Below are positions 1 through 7,794 of a stretch of DNA of 21,259 nt, in pieces (position 1 is the stretch's first letter; each line of letters opens with the position of its first letter). The notes under the pieces were generated by a model. It was not told where the DNA came from. It saw nothing but the letters and a program-made list of their open reading frames with translations, and searched no databases. A program made the position numbers and the translations under genes. The stretch is from the NCBI GenBank assembly GCA_034086705.1, contig JAXDZV010000060.1:1-21259 (forward strand), given 5' to 3'. Source of the DNA: UMGS1225 sp034086705. GTDB taxonomy: Bacteria; Bacillota; Clostridia; Oscillospirales; CAG-272.

Positions 1-145
1 TACGGCTTTGAAATCTCACACGAAATGATATCTCAAATTACCGACTGCGTACTGGATGAACTGGGCGATTGGCAAAACAGACCTCTAAAAAGAATGTATA
101 CATTTCTGTTTGTTGACTGTATGTATGTCACTATCAGAAAACTCT
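1..145 (+). pseudogene. IS256-family transposase fragment
   Basis: The frame is open from base 1 and reads as the central part of an IS256/Mutator-type transposase. It has the YGFEIS segment, then ISQITDCVLDELGDWQNRPL, then FLFVDCMYVTIRK, which contains the first catalytic Asp of the DDE triad (codon 115-117). Full-length family members run on for roughly 250 more residues after this point, with a CIVH-type segment and a late catalytic Glu. Here the similarity stops abruptly at about base 142, and the frame then continues with unrelated residues to a stop near base 228. The element is therefore truncated and cannot encode an active enzyme, unless the missing part lies elsewhere. The N-terminal part lies outside the window. 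Family assignment is from recognised motifs; the exact break point is approximate. Confidence 0.75.
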
Positions 146-554
146 TTTACGATCAGCGGCGCTGCGCTCAAAAACGGATTTACGGTACAAATTTCGCGAC
201 GCAGCGGTGTGCTTTGGTTCTACCGTAAAGACTGCGAATAAAAAGTGCCTGTCGTATCCGGGTCCTGGCAAAGATGGGGAATAACGCAGTAAAAGTATCA
301 TCTGCCCGGATATGTGCAACGGATGGAAGGACCGATTTTTTCATTTTCGGTAAGCTGGCCGGCTCTGAGTTTTTTTGAAAACGCTTTGAAAAGGTATGCA
401 CACAAAAATGGGCGGATGTATGCAAACCAAAGTGTGAACATCGCAATCTATCTGAAAATGATGACGGGGCTATCCCCGCCATTGTTTTTCGCAAAACAAC
501 TGTAAAAAGCGATGTGCAAAAACCGCAAAAAAGCAAGAAAAAGGGAGGGCGCTA
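146..554. other. Region with no convincing gene, next to IS remnant
   Basis: Short open frames exist on both strands here, but none has a ribosome binding site, a recognisable motif or a sensible start. The only suggestive piece is the frame ending at the TAA at 239-241. It reads SFTISGAALKNGFTV and then VLWFYRKDCE before the stop, which looks like the end of a real protein whose front was lost where the IS256 fragment abuts it. A small GGGG/CCCC hairpin near 467-478 has no T-run after it and is not called a terminator. I see no tRNA or other RNA gene. Confidence 0.5.
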
Positions 555-583
555 TTGCTTTTCGGTGCTGCCTGTTGTATAAT
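555..583 (+). promoter_or_regulatory. Sigma-A-type promoter for the dCMP deaminase-recA run
   Basis: The -35 box TTGCTT lies at 555-560 and a perfect -10 box TATAAT at 578-583, with a 17-base spacer. Transcription would start around 590, giving a leader of about 25 bases that holds the GGAGG site at 602-606. No other promoter of this quality is seen before recA, so it may drive the whole run. I did not find a convincing LexA box nearby. Confidence 0.75.
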
Positions 584-613
584 ATGGAAGAAAGAAGCTA
601 CGGAGGACACAGC

Positions 614-1102
614 ATGGAACGTGTTTCGAAGATCAATTATTATTTGGATATTGCACAAACCGTTTCGGAACGGGCAACTTGTTTGCGCCGCCGCTTTGGT
701 GCGATCATTGTAAAAAATGACAGTATTTTGTCTACCGGGTATAATGGTGCTCCGCGCGGGCGGCAGAATTGTACAGATTTGCATCGCTGTATCAGGGAAG
801 AACTGCGTTTACCACGCGGTGAACGGTATGAATTGTGCCGTTCTGTGCACGCAGAAATGAACGCAATTATTGCCGCATCCCGTGAGCAAATGATCGGAGC
901 AACATTGTATCTTTGCTGTACCGATCCGAAGACGGGACTGCCAATGCCGCAGACCAATAGCTGCATGATGTGTAAACGCGCGGTGATCAATGCAGGCATT
1001 GCAAATGTTATCGTGCGAGATAGTGCCACAGAATACCGGGTGATCAACGTAGCAGACTGGATAGAGAATGACGATAGCCTGAGCGGAGAATTCGGATATT
1101 GA
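614..1102 (+). CDS. comEB: dCMP deaminase (ComEB family)
   Basis: This 162-residue protein probably deaminates dCMP to dUMP in the cytoplasm, feeding thymidylate synthesis. The zinc site is clear: HAEMNAI at about residues 79-85 gives the zinc His and catalytic Glu81, and SCMMC gives Cys117 and Cys120. TGYNGAPRG at about 41-49 is the usual nucleotide-binding loop of the family. Cys53, His57 and Cys75 lie in the insert that holds a second, structural zinc in many dCMP deaminases. Length matches the family. The start at 614 is chosen over an in-frame upstream codon at 512 because GGAGG sits 7 bases before it and the promoter lies between the two. It is the first gene of the recA run, and its stop is followed within 15 bases by the lipoprotein start. 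Confidence 0.92.
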   Translation: MERVSKINYYLDIAQTVSERATCLRRRFGAIIVKNDSILSTGYNGAPRGRQNCTDLHRCIREELRLPRGERYELCRSVHAEMNAIIAASREQMIGATLYLCCTDPKTGLPMPQTNSCMMCKRAVINAGIANVIVRDSATEYRVINVADWIENDDSLSGEFGY

Positions 1103-1116
1103 TGAGAGGAAAGTGT

Positions 1117-1851
1117 ATGACACGGCGATGGGTGTTTGGTGTTGCTGCCGCCATGATTGTATGTATGCTGGGGGGCTGTACGCATGGCGGGAAACAGGGC
1201 GATACAACCGATTTGGAAGAGGTGCTTTTTACCGATGCACAGACAGAGGCAATCGACCCGTCTGAATATCCGCAGATGCAATATGATGCGCAGAACGATT
1301 GGTATTGGATAGAAGGGGGTGGAACGTATCGCCTTTCTCCGCTATCGTATGAACCGGTTGCGGTTGGAGAGATCGTAGCGGTGTTTGGAGACAGTCCGAT
1401 TTATAAGATTACCGGTGTGCCGCAAACGGAGTATTTAACGCCGGAATATGATGGAACAGGCGGTATTTTTTATCGTGCCGAGGGCAGTTTGCCGAGTTTG
1501 CGCGAAATGGCACCGCAGCGAATCATTATCTGTGTGCAGGAAAAATTGACGCTCGGCGTTGCACAAGTGCAAGACGCGGCGGTGATTGATGCGCTGATAG
1601 ACCGTTTGGAAAACGGTGCGGATGTTGGGATGGAAAAATCGGAAAATGTGTACCAGCTCAAATTTGAAAGTGACGAGTATCCCGCTTTTTATTACCGTGT
1701 AACCTATTTGGAAAAGAAGGATGGGCTCTGCTGTTTATATGATCGGGACAGCAAAAAAACCGTAGAAATCGGGTCTCTTTTGCAGGAATATATCTATACG
1801 GCTGACGAGTTGGAAAGTCTTGCAGATGCAGAGCAGAGCGCGCAGACATGA
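1117..1851 (+). CDS. Predicted lipoprotein of unknown function
   Basis: I do not recognise a family for this 244-residue protein. Its N-terminus is a lipoprotein signal: MTRR, then a hydrophobic stretch VFGVAAAMIVCM, then the lipobox LGGC with Cys21 as the likely lipidated residue. It should be exported and anchored on the outer face of the membrane. The mature part is acidic, with mixed beta-like segments, and has no transmembrane helix or catalytic motif that I can see. The start at 1117 follows AGGA with a 6-base gap. An alternative ATG at 1102 overlaps the stop of the deaminase but would put charged residues further ahead of the signal. Its stop overlaps the rimI start as ATGA, so it is probably translated together with rimI, yet nothing about rimI suggests its role. 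Confidence 0.85.
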   Translation: MTRRWVFGVAAAMIVCMLGGCTHGGKQGDTTDLEEVLFTDAQTEAIDPSEYPQMQYDAQNDWYWIEGGGTYRLSPLSYEPVAVGEIVAVFGDSPIYKITGVPQTEYLTPEYDGTGGIFYRAEGSLPSLREMAPQRIIICVQEKLTLGVAQVQDAAVIDALIDRLENGADVGMEKSENVYQLKFESDEYPAFYYRVTYLEKKDGLCCLYDRDSKKTVEIGSLLQEYIYTADELESLADAEQSAQT

Positions 1852-2345
1852 CCATCGCAGAGAACATCGAAATTCGTAACGTCACTGTGGCGGATTTGCC
1901 TGCTATTGCAGCCATGGAGCGGGTTTGTTTTACAGACCCCTGGAGCGAGCAATCTCTGCGCGCGGTGTTGCAGGATCCGGCGCATTGGTTTTTTATTGCA
2001 GCCCACAGCGGCCAAGAAATCTGTGGCTACGGGCTGGCAAGCATAGTATCTGACGAAGGGGAGATTGCCAATCTTGCAGTTTCGCCGGCAGCGCGCAGAC
2101 GAGGAATTGGCGCGGCGCTGCTTTGTATGTTGATACAGATGCTTATGGTCGGTGGTGTACAGCGGGCATATTTAGAGGTGCGGGTTTCAAACGAAGCTGC
2201 GCGCAAGCTTTATGCGAAAACGGGATTTCAAAATATTGGTTTACGTAAAAATTATTATACGGCGCCGCGTGAAGATGCGATTGTGATGTGCAAAGAGTTG
2301 CCTGCACAGCCGGCTGGCCGGATGAGGAAGGAAGGAAAAATATGA
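1848..2345 (+). CDS. rimI: Ribosomal protein alanine N-acetyltransferase RimI
   Basis: This 165-residue GNAT-fold enzyme is expected to acetylate the N-terminal alanine of ribosomal protein S18 using acetyl-CoA. Family features are visible in order. An N-terminal segment has FTDPWSE (about residues 28-34). The acetyl-CoA loop is RRRGIG (about 83-88), preceded by IANLAVSP. A later YLEVRVSN is followed by ARKLYAKTGF. The C-terminal RKNYY and PREDAIVM are typical of RimI rather than of other GNAT proteins. The start overlaps the stop of the lipoprotein gene (ATGA at 1848-1851) and its own stop overlaps the recA start in the same way, which points to translational coupling on both sides. The last residues (QPAGRMRKEGKI) are a basic tail whose DNA also supplies the recA ribosome binding site. 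Confidence 0.9.
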   Translation: MTIAENIEIRNVTVADLPAIAAMERVCFTDPWSEQSLRAVLQDPAHWFFIAAHSGQEICGYGLASIVSDEGEIANLAVSPAARRRGIGAALLCMLIQMLMVGGVQRAYLEVRVSNEAARKLYAKTGFQNIGLRKNYYTAPREDAIVMCKELPAQPAGRMRKEGKI

Positions 2346-3472
2346 AGCAGACAAAAGCGAGCGCAAAAAAACCTTTGGTAGAAGGAAACAGCGACAAGAA
2401 AAAAGCGCTGCAAACTGCCATTGCACAAATTGAAAAGGAAAAAGGAAAGGGTAGCATTATGCGGCTGGGAGAAAACCAGTCTATGCATGTGCAGGCTGTT
2501 TCCACGGGCTCTTTGACGCTGGATATGGCGTTGGGGATCGGCGGTGTGCCGCGGGGGCGCATTATTGAGATTTACGGGCCGGAATCTTCCGGTAAAACAA
2601 CTGTTGCACTGCACATCATTGCAGAAGTGCAAAAGTCCGGCGGCGAAGCAGCCTTTATCGATGCGGAGCATGCATTGGATCCGCTGTATGCGAAAAATCT
2701 TGGAGTGGATACTGCAAATTTACTGGTATCTCAGCCGGATTCCGGAGAAGATGCTTTGGAAATCACAGAGGCATTGGTACGATCCGGGGCTATTGATGTG
2801 GTTGTGATCGATTCAGTGGCTGCTCTGGTGCCACAGCAGGAAATAGACGGAGAAATGGGAGCGTCCCATATGGGCTTACAGGCGCGGCTTATGAGCCAGG
2901 CGTTGCGAAAATTGGCAGGGGCGATAGCAAAGACCAATTGTGTTGTAGTCTTTATAAATCAGTTGCGTGAAAAAGTCGGCGTTGTATACGGGAACCCGGA
3001 GGTAACACCGGGTGGCAAGGCATTGAAATACTATTCGTCTGTGCGTATTGAGGTGCGTAAGACGGAAAGTTTGAAAAACGGAGGAGAATCTTACGGAAAC
3101 CACGTGAAAGCAAAGGTGGTTAAAAACAAGGTTGCGCCGCCGTTCCGCGTAGCGGAATTTGATATTCTGTTTGGGAAAGGGATTTCCAAGAGTTCGGAAA
3201 TTATTGAGCTTGGCGTAGATCTTGACATCATTGAGAAAAGCGGCTCCTGGTTTTCTTATAAGGGAGAGCGCATTGGGCAGGGAAAAGACAATGTACGCCG
3301 GTACCTCGAAATGCATCCGGAACTTATGGATGAAGTTTCTGCCTTGATCCACAAGAAGTGCGAGGAGATGGCAGCGGGGGCTGCTGCAATGCCGGTGAGC
3401 GAAGATGACGATGAAGACGGATTGGATGAAGAGTTCACTTCCATTTCTGCTCTGGACATTGATGGAGACTGA
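2342..3472 (+). CDS. recA: RecA recombinase
   Basis: This 376-residue protein is the bacterial RecA recombinase. It forms ATP-dependent filaments on single-stranded DNA, promotes strand exchange and triggers LexA-type self-cleavage. The Walker A box GPESSGKT lies at 79-86, the catalytic Glu in FIDAEH at about 109, and the Walker B strand VVVIDS at about 153-158. The DNA-binding loop L1 contains EIDGEMGASHMG. Loop L2 follows INQLREKVG and contains NPEVTPGGKALKYY. The C-terminus is strongly acidic (EDDDEDGLDEE), as usual for RecA, where it tempers DNA binding. The start at 2342 is preferred to earlier in-frame codons because a long purine-rich AAGGAAGG stretch precedes it and because it aligns with the usual RecA N-terminus. 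It overlaps the rimI stop by four bases (ATGA). recX follows 5 bases after the stop. Confidence 0.98.
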   Translation: MKQTKASAKKPLVEGNSDKKKALQTAIAQIEKEKGKGSIMRLGENQSMHVQAVSTGSLTLDMALGIGGVPRGRIIEIYGPESSGKTTVALHIIAEVQKSGGEAAFIDAEHALDPLYAKNLGVDTANLLVSQPDSGEDALEITEALVRSGAIDVVVIDSVAALVPQQEIDGEMGASHMGLQARLMSQALRKLAGAIAKTNCVVVFINQLREKVGVVYGNPEVTPGGKALKYYSSVRIEVRKTESLKNGGESYGNHVKAKVVKNKVAPPFRVAEFDILFGKGISKSSEIIELGVDLDIIEKSGSWFSYKGERIGQGKDNVRRYLEMHPELMDEVSALIHKKCEEMAAGAAAMPVSEDDDEDGLDEEFTSISALDIDGD

Positions 3473-3477
3473 GCTGC

Positions 3478-4131
3478 GTGGCGGGACAAGCAATCACCGT
3501 ACAAGCGGTCAAACAGCGGGAGGGAACCAACCGTTTTCGCATAACACTATGTTTTGAAGGCAACGGTACAGAAGAACGCTCATTGGATATTTTGGGGGCA
3601 TTTTTACCATTTGAAGTTTGCAGCGGTGCGGTACTAAATGCGGAGATGGCTGCAGAACTGTTGCATGCAGACGAGGTTAGTCGTGCTGTTATGAAGGGGG
3701 CAGATCTTTTGGATCTGGCCGACCATTCGCAAAAGCAGCTTGTTGACAAATTGCGCCGCAGAGGTTTCAGCGCAAAAACTGCCGGGGAAGCTGTGCAATA
3801 TCTTGCCAAGCGCGGTATGCTGCGCGAAGAAGCATATATGGTGCGCTGTATGGAATATTTATGCAACAAACGGCGTCTTGGCCCAATGCGTATCGGCATG
3901 GAGCTTGCGGCAAAAGGAATTCGCCCCACTGCCTATCGGCAGCTGTATGAGCAAACCATGGGACGGTTGGATTTTGATGCGGCGCTGGAAGCGCGACTTT
4001 CGACATTGCGGCCGGATGCATTTGCAACCCCGGACGCCAAGCGAAAAACCATCGCGGCCTTGCAACGATACGGTTTTCCGCTGTCTATGATTCGGCATGC
4101 CGCCGAGTCAAAAGCAGAGCGGAACGACTAA
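3478..4131 (+). CDS. recX: RecX regulatory protein
   Basis: This 217-residue protein matches RecX, a helical-repeat protein that binds RecA filaments and modulates their assembly and activity. The middle carries the typical RecX repeat pattern: SQKQLVDKLRRRGF, then AVQYLAKRGMLREEAY, then a segment with KRRLGPMRIGMELAAKGI. The N-terminal 60 residues are the less conserved beta-like extension found in longer Firmicute RecX proteins. The start is GTG at 3478, ten bases after GGAG (3464-3467), and lies 5 bases past the recA stop. Adjacency to recA is the most common arrangement for this gene and supports the call. The gene is followed by 63 bases before the rimO start with no clear terminator, so rimO may be on the same transcript. 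Confidence 0.9.
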   Translation: MAGQAITVQAVKQREGTNRFRITLCFEGNGTEERSLDILGAFLPFEVCSGAVLNAEMAAELLHADEVSRAVMKGADLLDLADHSQKQLVDKLRRRGFSAKTAGEAVQYLAKRGMLREEAYMVRCMEYLCNKRRLGPMRIGMELAAKGIRPTAYRQLYEQTMGRLDFDAALEARLSTLRPDAFATPDAKRKTIAALQRYGFPLSMIRHAAESKAERND

Positions 4132-4194
4132 GACGGAGCGTTTTGCTGCCGACGGTTATATACAAAGCAGAACAAACATAAAGGAATTATGTAT

Positions 4195-5529
4195 ATGAAG
4201 GAAAGAAATGCGGTGATTGGCTTTGTGTCACTCGGCTGCCCGAAAAATCAGGTAGATACCGAAGTGATGCTTGCTAAAGCAGCACAGGCGGGATATACAA
4301 TTACTGCAGAAGAGTCACAGGCAGACATTGTGATTATTAACACTTGTGCGTTCATAGAAAGTGCGAAGCGGGAAGCAATTGACAATATTTTAGATATTGC
4401 TTGGCTAAAGGAACATGCGCATTGCAAAGGAATCATTGTAACGGGCTGTTTGCCGCAGCGATACGGCGAGCAGGTTCTCAAAGAGTTGCCCGAAGTAGAT
4501 GCTATTCTCGGTGTTGGCAGTATTGACAATATCGTGGAATGTATTGAAAGTGTCGAACAAAAAATCCCGTTTGCTCGCTGCGACGAGGTATGCAGCATGC
4601 ACCTGGGTGGCGACCGGCTATTGACCACGCCGGACTATTTTGCATACTTGAAGATTTCCGAGGGATGTGACAATTGCTGCAGTTATTGCGCAATTCCATC
4701 GATTCGCGGTAAGCTGCATTCCCGTCCGATTGAGGAATTGGTACGGGAGGCGCAGGATTTAGAGCAGCTTGGGTGTAAGGAACTGACGTTGATTGCTCAG
4801 GATACAACCGTATACGGGCAGGATTTGTACGGAGAAAGACGGCTTGTGCCGCTGATTCAGGCGATCTGTAAAGGCACGCAAATTCCGTGGATTCGGCTGT
4901 TATACTGCTATCCGGATAAAATTGATGATGCACTGATTGCGGAGTTTTTGGGGAATCCGCGTCTGTTGCCGTATATTGATCTGCCCGTGCAGCATCTGAG
5001 TGATTCTGTATTGCGCCGGATGAATCGGCATGGAGATTATAATACGATTCAAAATGCGGTACGCCGTTTACGGACGGTGCCGGACATGGTCATCCGTACA
5101 ACTTTTCTGGTTGGTTTTCCCGGGGAAACACAGCAAGAATTCACACAACTGTGCGAGCGGGCAAAAGAGATGGCCTTTGATCATGTCGGTGTGTTTTCAT
5201 ACTCTCGCGAAGAGGGAACGCCCGCATATGACCTGCCGGATCAAATTGATGCGCAGACCAAACAAGATCGCGCGGATTTGCTGATGCGTGAGCAAGGCGA
5301 GCAGTCTGCGGAGCTGTTGCGGCATTTGGTGGGAAAGACTCTGACGGTACTGTGCGAAGGGTATGACCCCGTAGCAGAATGTTATGTTGGGCGAAGCGCA
5401 CGGGATGCCTATGAGATTGATGGCAAAGTCGTTTTCCACACAGATGGAAAAAAGCCGGAGCCGGGTGATTTTGTTAGGGTTTTGATACAGCAGACGTTGG
5501 ATTACGATTTGGTCGGCATACTTGTTTGA
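4195..5529 (+). CDS. rimO: Ribosomal protein S12 methylthiotransferase RimO
   Basis: This 444-residue radical-SAM enzyme adds a methylthio group to an aspartate of ribosomal protein S12. Three parts are visible. The N-terminal methylthiotransferase domain has cluster cysteines C15 (SLGCPKNQVDTE), C51 (INTCAF) and C85 (VTGCLPQRY). The radical-SAM core has the CxxxCxxC motif EGCDNCCSYCAIP (C158, C162, C165). A C-terminal TRAM domain ends in LDYDLVGILV. The start of the N-terminus and the IRTTFLVGFPGET segment are typical of RimO rather than MiaB. The ATG at 4195 is chosen over the one at 4189 because AAGGA at 4181-4185 is 9 bases away rather than 3. pgsA follows after 24 bases, a neighbour often seen with rimO in Firmicutes. 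Confidence 0.95.
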   Translation: MKERNAVIGFVSLGCPKNQVDTEVMLAKAAQAGYTITAEESQADIVIINTCAFIESAKREAIDNILDIAWLKEHAHCKGIIVTGCLPQRYGEQVLKELPEVDAILGVGSIDNIVECIESVEQKIPFARCDEVCSMHLGGDRLLTTPDYFAYLKISEGCDNCCSYCAIPSIRGKLHSRPIEELVREAQDLEQLGCKELTLIAQDTTVYGQDLYGERRLVPLIQAICKGTQIPWIRLLYCYPDKIDDALIAEFLGNPRLLPYIDLPVQHLSDSVLRRMNRHGDYNTIQNAVRRLRTVPDMVIRTTFLVGFPGETQQEFTQLCERAKEMAFDHVGVFSYSREEGTPAYDLPDQIDAQTKQDRADLLMREQGEQSAELLRHLVGKTLTVLCEGYDPVAECYVGRSARDAYEIDGKVVFHTDGKKPEPGDFVRVLIQQTLDYDLVGILV

Positions 5530-5553
5530 AATACAGGAAAAGAGGAAAACAGT

Positions 5554-6183
5554 GTGAAAAAAATGAATTTGCCCAATCAGCTGACGCTGTTACGCGTGGT
5601 ACTGGTACCGGTCACAGTTGTCTTTTTGCTGTTTCCGCGCATATTTGGTATGGGGGAGAATGCGGCACTTTGGGCGCGTCTGGCTGCGGCTGCTGCGTTT
5701 TCTTTAACGGCATTAACAGATATGTTGGATGGAAAGATTGCCCGTAAATACCATTTAATTACCAACTTCGGGAAATTTATGGATCCGTTAGCAGATAAAT
5801 TTATGGTATTTTCAGTTTTGGTGGCTATGTGTGTTTCCGAATTATTTGCTCGGTTTCACACGGTGCTTGCCATTGTGACGATGTTGGTGATTTTGCGGGA
5901 GCTGGCCGTCACGTCGCTGCGTTTGTTGGCAGCTTCTTCCGAAGACGGAGCAGTGATTGCTGCCAATCGATCCGGAAAAATCAAAACAGTAAGCCAAATT
6001 TTGTTTTTGCTTTGTATGATGCTGGAGCCGTGCGGAATATGGTTGCTCAACCACTGCGGGGTGCAAGTTGCGGATACATCGGTCCTTTCCTGGATTACGA
6101 TGATATTTATGACATTTATGACGGTGTATTCCGGGCTTGCATATCTGGTTGGAAATCGCAAATATATCAATTTCTCTCAATAA
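5554..6183 (+). CDS. pgsA: CDP-diacylglycerol-glycerol-3-phosphate 3-phosphatidyltransferase (PgsA)
   Basis: This 209-residue integral membrane enzyme joins CDP-diacylglycerol and glycerol-3-phosphate to make phosphatidylglycerol phosphate, the precursor of phosphatidylglycerol. The CDP-alcohol transferase signature is complete: D56, D59-G60, A63-R64, G73, D77 and D81, in DxxDGxxARx8GxxxDxxxD spacing. The N-terminal NLPNQLTLLRVVLVP and several hydrophobic helices (about 10-30, 38-54, 85-105, 110-130, 150-165, 180-200) fit PgsA. The start is GTG at 5554, 7 bases after AGAGGA. It is the last gene of the recA run; I see no clear terminator after it, and a new promoter begins 43 bases downstream. 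A second enzyme with the same signature is encoded at 9301. Confidence 0.93.
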   Translation: MKKMNLPNQLTLLRVVLVPVTVVFLLFPRIFGMGENAALWARLAAAAAFSLTALTDMLDGKIARKYHLITNFGKFMDPLADKFMVFSVLVAMCVSELFARFHTVLAIVTMLVILRELAVTSLRLLAASSEDGAVIAANRSGKIKTVSQILFLLCMMLEPCGIWLLNHCGVQVADTSVLSWITMIFMTFMTVYSGLAYLVGNRKYINFSQ

Positions 6184-6225
6184 TTCAGGTGTGTGCCTAT
6201 CGTACACAAAACAGAGCAGGACCAC

Positions 6226-6254
6226 TTGCACCGGGGGTGTAGGTGTGTTATAAT
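6226..6254 (+). promoter_or_regulatory. Sigma-A-type promoter for the Gfo/Idh gene
   Basis: TTGCAC at 6226-6231 and a perfect TATAAT at 6249-6254 are separated by 17 bases. The start of transcription would be near 6261, about 40 bases before the gene. The sequence between is GC-rich (CCCGATCGCGCACCGGGCG) and could fold weakly, but I do not recognise an operator. Confidence 0.75.
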
Positions 6255-6301
6255 AAATCGTCAATAAGCCCGATCGCGCACCGGGCGAAAGGAAAGGTTG
6301 G

Positions 6302-7366
6302 ATGGAGATGGATCGTTTACTCAGGGTTGGAATTGTAGGAACGGGTGGTATTAGCCAGTACCATATGATGGGATATCAAGCATTACCGCAGCAGGTAAAG
6401 GTTGTGGCGTGTTGTGATATTGATGAAGAAAAGGCAAAGAAATACGCACAAAAGTACGGCATTCCCGCCGTATATACGGATTATCAGCAGATGTTTGCAC
6501 AGGAAAAACTGGATGCAGTCAGTGTTACAACCTGGAACAGTGCGCATTGCGAGCCGACCATTGCCGCGTTGAAGGCGGGCATTCATGTGCTGTGTGAAAA
6601 GCCAATGGCATTGAATGCTGTACAGGCGCAGGACATGCTGCAAGCCGCACAAGACAGCAAAAAGCTGCTGGAAGTCGGTTTTGTGCGCCGTTTTGGAAAA
6701 GACGCACAGGCAATCAAAGATTGTATCGATGCCGGCGTGCTTGGGGATATTTACTATGCAAAAGCGGTGTATCTGCGTCGCCGCGGTTGCCCAGGCGGTT
6801 GGTTTGGAGACCGTGCGTTTTCGGGCGGTGGTCCGTTGATTGACCTTGGCGTACATGTAATGGATTTGGTGCGTTATCTTGCCGGCAGCCCCATGCCGGT
6901 TAGCGCGTATGGTTCTACATTCTCCGGGCTTCCCCTGGGAGATGATTTGGATCCTAAGGCATGGTTTATTCAGGACGGTGGTGATCATCCGTTCGATGTG
7001 GAAGACTTCACCAGCGGCGTCGTAAAATTCGATAACGGATTGACGCTGACCGTAGAGGCAAGCTTTAACTTAAATATTGAAGAAGATGTTAACTATATTG
7101 AGTTGTTTGGTACCAAAGCCGGTATCCGGATTGACCCCTTTAAGGTGTACACCAAGCTTTCGGATGCAGAGAAAAAGCTATTGCCCGAACAGCCGCCTGT
7201 TTTTGAGTTTGAGCCGAGCTTTTGTGCGGAGATTGCACATTTTGTTGATTGTTGCCGTAACGGAACACCTTGCCGTGCTCCGGCGGAAGACGGCGTTGTG
7301 TTGATGAAGATGATTGATGCAATTTACCAAAGCGCAAAAACCGGAAAATCTGTGGATATTCACTGA
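6302..7366 (+). CDS. Gfo/Idh/MocA-family NAD(P)-dependent oxidoreductase
   Basis: This 354-residue protein is a soluble sugar- or polyol-type dehydrogenase. The N-terminal Rossmann fold has VGIVGTGGIS (residues 9-18) for NAD(P). The family motif CEKPMALN gives E99-K100-P101, with the Lys usually in catalysis. The second domain has GGGPLIDLGVHVMDL, where D181 and H185 form the usual DxGxH substrate/catalytic motif. Length is normal. The substrate cannot be read from sequence; such proteins act on inositols, sugars, amino-sugars or their acids. Either ATG 6302 or ATG 6308 could be used, as AGGAAAGG at 6290-6297 is 4 or 10 bases away. The gene stands alone between its own promoter and a strong terminator. 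A related protein is encoded on the other strand at 19608-20696. Confidence 0.9.
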   Translation: MEMDRLLRVGIVGTGGISQYHMMGYQALPQQVKVVACCDIDEEKAKKYAQKYGIPAVYTDYQQMFAQEKLDAVSVTTWNSAHCEPTIAALKAGIHVLCEKPMALNAVQAQDMLQAAQDSKKLLEVGFVRRFGKDAQAIKDCIDAGVLGDIYYAKAVYLRRRGCPGGWFGDRAFSGGGPLIDLGVHVMDLVRYLAGSPMPVSAYGSTFSGLPLGDDLDPKAWFIQDGGDHPFDVEDFTSGVVKFDNGLTLTVEASFNLNIEEDVNYIELFGTKAGIRIDPFKVYTKLSDAEKKLLPEQPPVFEFEPSFCAEIAHFVDCCRNGTPCRAPAEDGVVLMKMIDAIYQSAKTGKSVDIH

Positions 7367-7446
7367 AATCATGCAGTATACACCTGTCTGAACATGGTAG
7401 GTGCAAAGAATATCTGAAAAAATATGTCGGTATTCGTAAAACAGGG

Positions 7447-7485
7447 AATCCTCCATATGGTTTTACCATATGGAGGATTTGTTTT
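7447..7485 (+). terminator. Rho-independent terminator after the Gfo/Idh gene
   Basis: A perfect 14-base-pair stem has its left arm at 7447-7460 (AATCCTCCATATGG) and its right arm at 7466-7479, with a TTTTA loop, followed by TGTTTT. It lies 80 bases after the stop of the oxidoreductase gene. The right arm holds GGAGG, and the stem is closely related to the terminator at 18500. Confidence 0.88.
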
Positions 7486-7486
7486 A

Positions 7487-7730
7487 TGTCTATGGCGGAT
7501 GGCAAATCTGTAGGGAACAAAGGGGGTAGCAGCTTTGGCGGAAGGTTACAACGCAACATGCAGAATCTGTCATTGGCAAAGCGTCTTTGGAAAACAAACC
7601 TGATAGCAGGTTCAACAGCGTTATAAGACTACCATCTTCAAATTTTTTCTTATGAACTCCCGGTAAGTATTTTATGAGGTTGTCTTTTTTCAATGCAGGT
7701 GGTAAGTTCTGTGCCCTGTTTCGACTATAC
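7487..7730. other. Intergenic stretch before the TetR-type gene
   Basis: About 430 bases separate the oxidoreductase stop (7366) from the next gene start (7795). The first part is the terminator and the last 64 bases are a promoter and leader. In between I see no recognised RNA or known gene. One 46-codon open frame (7486-7626) begins 9 bases after the GGAGG in the terminator stem; it is basic and glycine/serine-rich and resembles nothing I know, so it is not called as a gene. Confidence 0.5.
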
Positions 7731-7759
7731 TTGCGTTTTTTTGACAAATATGCTACAAT
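7731..7759 (+). promoter_or_regulatory. Promoter of the TetR-type regulator gene
   Basis: TTGCGT at 7731-7736 and TACAAT at 7754-7759 have a 17-base spacer. A tempting TTGACA inside the spacer (7742-7747) is too near the -10 box to serve it. The promoter is bracketed by the inverted 7-mers GCCCTGT (7713-7719) and ACAGGGC (7767-7773), which might be regulator contact sites. Confidence 0.6.
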
Positions 7760-7794
7760 GCAGTGCACAGGGCGTCGTGAAAGGAGATGCGCGC

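Noticed and set aside
467..478. GGGG-CTAT-CCCC hairpin before the dCMP deaminase promoter
   Set aside because: Short stem with no T-run; not supported as a terminator or regulatory RNA.
180..536. Minus-strand frame of 118 codons
   Set aside because: No ribosome binding site or motif, and its residue composition looks like noise; it overlaps the IS junction.
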